Source of the DNA: Plantago ovata
Lineage: Eukaryota > Streptophyta > Magnoliopsida > Lamiales > Plantaginaceae
Direction of reading: 5' to 3'
DNA length: 64,000 nt
Assembly (NCBI GenBank): GCA_028274465.1
Contig: CM051458.1
Coordinates: 72,789,766 to 72,853,765, forward strand
Position 1 is the stretch's first letter; each line of letters begins with the position of its first letter. Below, piece after piece: positions 59,101-64,000 of this stretch. The translations under genes were made by a program, and so were the position numbers. The notes under the pieces were generated by a model. The model worked only from the letters and a program-made list of their open reading frames with translations, was not told the origin of the DNA and searched no databases.

Positions 59101-61552
59101 TTTCAAGATGAGCACGCGAAGCATTCTCAATATCAATCATGAAAATTTTCCATGACTCTTCAGCAGTCTATAAAAAAAGCCAAAATAAGCAAACCAGTGA
59201 GAAAACAATAGGTATGTAAAGAAGGAAAAAAAAAATGAAATCAACTATATACCCCATGATATCAACAATATACCCCATGATATCAACTATATACCCCATA
59301 ATATCAACCATATACACCATGAAATCCTATACACATGCAGTAACTTCAAATTCTGACATAATAAAAACTTCAACAATATAAACCATGATATCACCAATAT
59401 ACCCCATAATATCAACCATATACCCCATGATATCAACTATATACCCCATAATATCACCTACATACCCCATGAAATTCTATACACATGCAGTAACTTCAAT
59501 TTCTGACATAACAAAAAATTCAACAATATACGCCAATGATATCAACTATATACCCCATAATATCAACTATACACATCATCATATCATATACATGCAGTAA
59601 CTACAAAATTCTCTGATAATAAAAAACTTCCATAAAAACAAAGTTATATCCCATGATATGACACAAACATCCAAATAAAACATGTACACAGAACTAACAG
59701 AAAAATAATAAAAAAAAAAAAAAAACATACCATAACAGAAGATTCGTCTCTAGCCTTCTTCGGAACATAATACACAGCACCTTGACCAGGAAGTCTCTTT
59801 GTAAGAGGATAGCTGGTATCACGCAATAATTTACCAAAACCTCCATTCTTCTTCTCATACTCGATCCTCTCCGATATCAGACCATCATTCCAGTGCTGAA
59901 TCAAAGGGAGATCACGACCTTGAACCCGTTGTCTCACACTAAACCTCTCCAAGTAACAACCAATAAGAACCCAGAGGCATCCACTCATAGCATTAAACTC
60001 CGAAGTTTTAAAACTCCTAACTGCAGAACCGAGCCTGTCAAGAACAAAACTACACCAGTCATATGTCTTGATCTTCTTAACGTTCTCAACAGCTCGCAAC
60101 AGCTTCTGATCAACAACAGCAACAGGCAAAGGTACCAAGAACACCCCACAAACATACAACACAAAGAGCTTCTTGAACTCATCCCCCGCCTCCTTTAACA
60201 CAACCAACCGATCAGCAACTGTAGACAAACGAACCTCACCAGATTTGGTTTTATGTTCAGTTGCCCACGTCCAACTGTCAATAATCTCCTTCCTATACCT
60301 CCCTTTATCACCATACTTTTTATCCAAAGGCACCTCAACACCAGGATTGCGAGGGATCATAAACAGATCGTACACATCATCACCGGTTATAGGAAACCTA
60401 TCATCACCAACCACCATATAATAATTTTCAAACTCGAACCTCTCCACCAACCAAGGAGTAAACTTCCTAGGCAGATAATGTACAATAACATGCTGCAAAC
60501 CACCAAAACCTATATCCATTACAGCATCCAATTGTGCTGTGTTAAATTTTCCAAACAAGTCCAACACCTTCTCAGCCTGACAATAAGCCTCCATCCTCTT
60601 ATGTCTTACGCTACCATCAGGCAGAGTAACACAAATCAGGTAAGACTTCTGCTTCTCCGACAACTTATCAAATTCAGCAGCAGTAAAACTTTTCCCCTCC
60701 TTACGCCGCTTTTTCTTATCTCCCTGAAAATCTACAACACAAAAAAAAACATATGAAAACCCCATGATGTTACCAATATATGCCATGATGTTCACAATAA
60801 ACCCCATGATCATATTTCTATTAATATCAAATACACACAGAATTTACACTAAAAATTGCCATGATATCTACAAAAGACCCCATGATATCATCAAAAGACC
60901 CATGATATCCAAAAAAGAAAAGGATACAATTCACAGAATCAAACACACACCCCATGATGTGACTAATATATCCCATGATATTCACAAATAAACCCCATGA
61001 TCTTCAAAAAAATGCATAGACTTACCAGAATCAGACTGACTAGGTTGCTTCCTTTTATTAGTCTTCTTCAAAGCATCAGTAGAACTGGACCCTGGCTTAA
61101 AAGAAGTAGCCGAAACAGCTCTAGTCCGGCGCATATCAACAACCATCTCTAATGATAAAACAGAAAACAACACCAAATCAAAGTAAACCCCATGATCATA
61201 TTTATATTAATATGAAATACACACAAAAAATACACTGAATATGCCATAATATTTCAAATAAACCCCATGATATAATCAAAAGACCCCATGATATCACATA
61301 AACTTCCCATGATATGACAGAAACTTCAAATGATATCAAAAAGAGAAAAAAATCTATTCAAAATACATAACAAAACAGAACACAAATACCTTTTAATGAG
61401 TCAGGAGATGTCTTCTTTCTCTTGTAAACTACACCACCACTTGGACTTTCATTTTTCTTCGCACCAGAAGGAGCTCGCGTCCTTGTGCTTGGTTTATTCA
61501 TAGCAGCAACAGCAGATGTAGTAGATCGCGTCTTCCTTTTATCACCATCCAT
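56124..61552 (-). CDS. Ulp1-type (C48) cysteine protease gene of the MULE, nine exons
   Basis: Exons in order: 61552-61390, 61148-61026, 60731-59731, 59167-57984, 57820-57631, 57538-57356, 57016-56888, 56781 (or 56721)-56590, 56480-56124; about 1,150-1,170 residues. All junctions are GT-AG and in phase except in exon 8. There, starting at 56781 needs a one-base shift near 56721, while an AG acceptor at 56722 keeps phase but drops about 20 residues. The N-terminus is basic (MDGDKRKTRSTTSAVA). Exon 3 has FGGLQHVIVHYLPRKF, ITGDDVYDLFMIP and YDWCSFVLDRLGSAVRSFK. Exon 4 is acidic with tandem repeats. The catalytic set is His in FPLIAGDHYTCYVVN (about 958), Asp in RVQYLDNRNTD (about 975) and Cys in EDCGVYLMKHMEL (about 1,010-1,035). 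Ulp1 proteases remove SUMO-like proteins; here the substrate is unknown. Confidence 0.82.
56782..57983 (-). repeat. Motif copies in Ulp1 gene introns 4, 6 and 7
   Basis: Intron 7 (56782-56887) has two copies, intron 6 (57017-57355) about ten, and intron 4 (57821-57983) three. Intron 5 (57539-57630) has none, only poly-A. All read CCCATGAT on the + strand, opposite to the gene. Confidence 0.85.
58370..58640 (-). repeat. In-frame tandem repeat in Ulp1 exon 4
   Basis: Five to six units of about 60 bp encode variants of EEVVADAVKNVEKEVDVE, an acidic helical repeat between the N-terminal domain and the protease. The frame is kept throughout. Confidence 0.85.
59168..59730 (-). repeat. Motif array in Ulp1 intron 3
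   Basis: About 13 copies, many as CCCATGATATCAACTATATA tandem units, plus a higher-order block with CTATACACATGCAGTAACTT repeated near 59325-59345 and 59475-59495. Confidence 0.9.
60732..61389 (-). repeat. Motif copies in Ulp1 introns 1 and 2
   Basis: About nine copies in 60732-61025 and six in 61149-61389. The small exon 2 between them has none. Confidence 0.87.
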
Positions 61553-62239
61553 ACCTAATACAAACAAAGCAAAAAAAAGGAACAAAGCACCATGAAAACC
61601 ATCCAGAAAAGAAAAAAATGACATAAAAACGTCAATGCAGCACAATACCTTCAATGAAGCACAACAACAAACAACAAAAACCACAACGTATAAGCAAAAA
61701 ACAAACAGAAACCACCATGCATAAGCAAAAACAAAAACAAACAGAAACCACCATGTATAAGCAAAATTCGAACAAATTGAGTTACAAAAAACAAAAATAA
61801 AACTACTACTGAACATCACACACATAAACGAGCATAAAACAAACACAATACTACTACAAAATCACAGAAAAATAAAAAAAACCACATCCAGAAAACCAAA
61901 AACGACCTAAAACTTCAATGGAGAACAATACCTTGAACTGAGCACAAAATCGAACTTAAAATACACCAAACAACCGTCGATGAAGATGAAAACCGCTTCA
62001 AAACCGTCAATCGAACGCAAAAACGCTTGAAAAAAACCCTAGAGAGAGAGATCGAACTGAGAGGAGAAAAAAAAGAAAAGAGAAAGAAGCCGTGTATATC
62101 GGTTAATGTCTGCTAACCCGAATAAGTAACCGGGTCATAAATCCGGATCCGCGTTTTTTAAATGGGTAGCGAGATTTTAGTTGGTAAATTGCAAAAAGGT
62201 CCCGTCTATATTAAAGACCGTCTTTCCTGAGAATTTGCG
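61553..62239 (-). promoter_or_regulatory. 5' leader and right end of the MULE
   Basis: On the - strand a leader intron appears to end TATTAG/GTATGG just before the ATG, with candidate donors in CATTGAAG/GTATTG (about 61645) and GTTCAAG/GTATTG (about 61930). A 40-bp direct repeat (AAACAGAAACCACCATG) lies at about 61700-61760. The proposed right terminal repeat covers about 62200-62239. Confidence 0.5.
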
Positions 62240-63406
62240 TTAATTATAGCCTAAATTGACAATAATTAAAACCTCTCTCTCTTAATTAATCAGCCTCTCA
62301 CACTCTGAACCATATTCTGACAAAAGCTAAATTTTTATCCGTCTCTTACTCTCAATCCGGCTCGCTTTAGTAGTTTACTTCTTTCTCCGATCAAACTATC
62401 AATTAATCCATCAGCTTATTGTTTATCCTAGCCCACGCACAACCAAGCCAAATCAATGTTGATGGTCGATCCAATCGACGGGTATAAACGTAGATTATAA
62501 CGGTCATAAGTTAACAATTCTATGATTGTGTTTATATTTTAACCATATACTCTTATTTGCCAAGTATAATTATGTTGAATGGTATTTTTTTTTGTGGTTA
62601 TACTGCCTTACTGGTTAGTGTACTGTACTCTAATGGTTGAATATCTGTGAACAATACATTCTTTATTTTTGTTTTCTTAATTATATATTTAAAGTGATCT
62701 CTAATTTACGACTGAGAAGAATTTTCTCCTATTGTTGTTTTCAATTACCGTAGATGTATAATTTTTACGTATATATGATTAAACTATAGCCTTCAATTTT
62801 CAATGAGTTGAGAATTTTTCGATATGTGTCATTTTAGTAGAATTTTGAATTTGTTTTTATTCCTCAACAAATTCAATTCCAGTCTACTATTTAACTCCAT
62901 ACCTCCTCAAAAGTTAACGGTGTAGTAAATGGGGACAGAGTCCTGGCTAATTAATTAGGCAGATAAGTAACTGTAATTAATCAAAAGAAATTAATTGAGA
63001 TTATAACCTAATTCTAAACCAATCCTTTTACTCACATACCCAAGACAAAAATTATTACGCATGTCTCCTGAAAGATTTACAATAATCTCTCTCTACTCTT
63101 TTGAATTCTGAAATTCTACAACTCCATTAAAAGATAATTGAACCGAACTATTGTAGATGAACGACATAAAAATTATTTTTAAGCTTTCCGCTCTTAATTA
63201 ATGCACCGTTCTTCTATTTTTTATGCACTTGGTAGTTGGTAGGTTCTCATTTTTATGTTTATTTTACTATGAACATTCCTTTTGGTTTGGAGTTTAAATT
63301 ACACTATAAACATTGAAGCCCCAAAAGAAGCCTCTTCGAAATTGAAGAACCCAATAGTCTGAGGCTCAAATGAGGCTTCTTTATGGAGCCCCATGTACTA
63401 CATTAC
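62240..63406. other. AT-rich flanking DNA
   Basis: I see no gene, RNA gene or clear repeat here. The proposed right copy of the MULE target duplication is at 62240-62247. Confidence 0.5.
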
Positions 63407-63667
63407 TACTTCCTCCGGAAACTTAATAGGTTAACACTTTATTTTTGTTGACTTTTTTATGTCTGGTTTGACCTCAAATTAATCATAATTGATTACGAAA
63501 TAAATAATTTTATAAGTTACATTATACAAATATAAAAAGTATAATTTTATAATATAATTTTTTAAATTATTTTTTTCTTGACGAGTTATTATTTATTTGA
63601 TGTCAAACCGTACATCGAAAAGTCAACAAAAATAAAGTCTTAACCAATTAAGTTTCGAGAAGAAGTA
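63407..63667. mobile_element. Stowaway-type MITE
   Basis: 261 bp with inverted repeats of about 68 bp: TACTTCCTCCGGAAACTTAA and TTTATTTTTGTTGACTTTT at the left match the other strand of the right end with few differences. Ends are TA followed by a CTTCCTCCG-type terminus, as in Tc1/mariner Stowaway MITEs. The centre is almost pure A/T and has no coding. Confidence 0.85.
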
Positions 63668-64000
63668 CTACACTAACCAATCAAATTAATAATAAATGGA
63701 GATGTCAAACTTGACTCGAATTCATAATTTGATTTGAACCCGGATTCTAATCTAATATATTATAGTTAAGTATCCGGATTTTAACTCGATACCCGATCTT
63801 AATCACCCAGTTTGTATCAATAGAAAACAAACTGATACGTCATACTCTTCACTATCCAATCAAATTTGATAGATATACTCCTCACTATATAATCAAATTT
63901 AATTTCTTCAACCATGACCGATTCTTATACTAAATTAAATTTGATCTAACTGAATTAAATTAAACGCACATTAATTAAATTTGACCCAAACTCATCCAAT
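63668..64000. other. AT-rich flanking DNA
   Basis: Nothing recognisable beyond a direct repeat of TCCAATCAAATTTGATA-like words near 63850-63900. Confidence 0.4.

Larger units (their letters stand above)
50849..62239. mobile_element. Large Mutator-like element with transposase and Ulp1-type gene
   Basis: About 11.4 kb with convergent genes: transposase (+, 51722-55293) and Ulp1-like protease (-, 56124-61552). Boundaries are proposed from an imperfect terminal inverted repeat (AGACCGTCTCTAGTATAGA at 50865-50883 against AGACGGTCTTTAATATAGA on the other strand near 62205-62223) and a flanking TTAATTAT on both sides (50841-50848 and 62240-62247), suitable for the 8-10 bp MULE duplication. The contents match the Kaonashi-type MULEs known to carry Ulp1-like genes. 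Short weak termini also fit that group, some of which lack long TIRs. About 90 copies of a CCCATGAT motif mark its non-coding DNA. Confidence 0.75.

Noticed and set aside
59893-60756. + strand frames of up to 167 codons opposite Ulp1 exon 3
   Set aside because: Antisense to a well-supported exon with in-phase splice sites; no domain of their own.
62240-64000. A host gene in the right-hand AT-rich segment
   Set aside because: No frame of useful length, no splice-linked exons and no domain; only the MITE is recognisable.

Overview
The window looks like repeat-rich nuclear DNA of a eudicot plant, probably heterochromatic. I see no ordinary host gene. Almost all of it is transposable elements: Ty1/copia and Ty3/gypsy LTR elements nested several layers deep, the end of a CACTA DNA transposon, one large and nearly complete Mutator-like element (MULE) with two spliced genes, and a small Stowaway-type MITE. 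Primer sites matching tRNA-Asp, plant-type polypurine tracts, FAR1-type zinc-finger transposase, and short GT-AG introns all point to a plant. The sequence does not let me name the species.

Layout. Positions 1-5719 are the 3' part of copia copy A: a long accessory 3' ORF, polypurine tract and 3' LTR. A sits inside the reverse-transcriptase region of a second copy, B. B runs on from 5720 (RT and RNase H to 6879), through a spacer and its own 3' ORF (20971-35645), to its 3' LTR (35919-38697). B is split by three insertions. The first is gypsy C (7070-20185, duplication GGAAA), which itself carries reverse-oriented gypsy F (12473-18783, duplication TTTGG). The second is a gypsy solo LTR, D1 (23983-33529, duplication TAAAT), which itself carries gypsy D2 (25125-33414, duplication ACACT). 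The third is another solo LTR in B's 3' LTR (36865-38119, duplication ATAAA). To the right, 38698-50295 is CACTA DNA ending in a CACTA-like terminus, interrupted by reverse-oriented gypsy E (39923-49612, duplication TAAAA). The MULE occupies about 50849-62239. The rest (62240-64000) is AT-rich with one MITE (63407-63667).

The gypsy elements C, D2, E and F all encode only Gag and a retropepsin domain. None shows reverse transcriptase, RNase H or integrase, so they look like non-autonomous relatives of the Athila/Tat group. They share an elaborate non-coding half: palindrome arrays just upstream of the LTR TATA box and again inside the element, several polypurine-like modules each next to a hairpin, and a long purine tract. 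E also has a second intact ORF of the 'putative plant transposon protein' type behind a 5'-UTR intron.

The most interesting object is the MULE. A FAR1/MULE/SWIM transposase gene on the + strand and a nine-exon Ulp1-type cysteine protease gene on the - strand converge. Most introns of both genes, and the gap between them, are seeded with about 90 copies (counted by eye) of one short motif, consensus near CCCATGATATCAAC, always in the same orientation on the + strand and never in exons. This resembles the self-recognition motifs read by VANC-type anti-silencing proteins of Arabidopsis VANDAL elements, and may be an undescribed system of that kind. A second lead is that copia copies A and B have the same 3' ORF, but B has three short phase-0 introns that A lacks. 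A third is that the N-terminal part of B's 3' ORF shares a motif with the N-terminal part of the MULE's Ulp1 protein.
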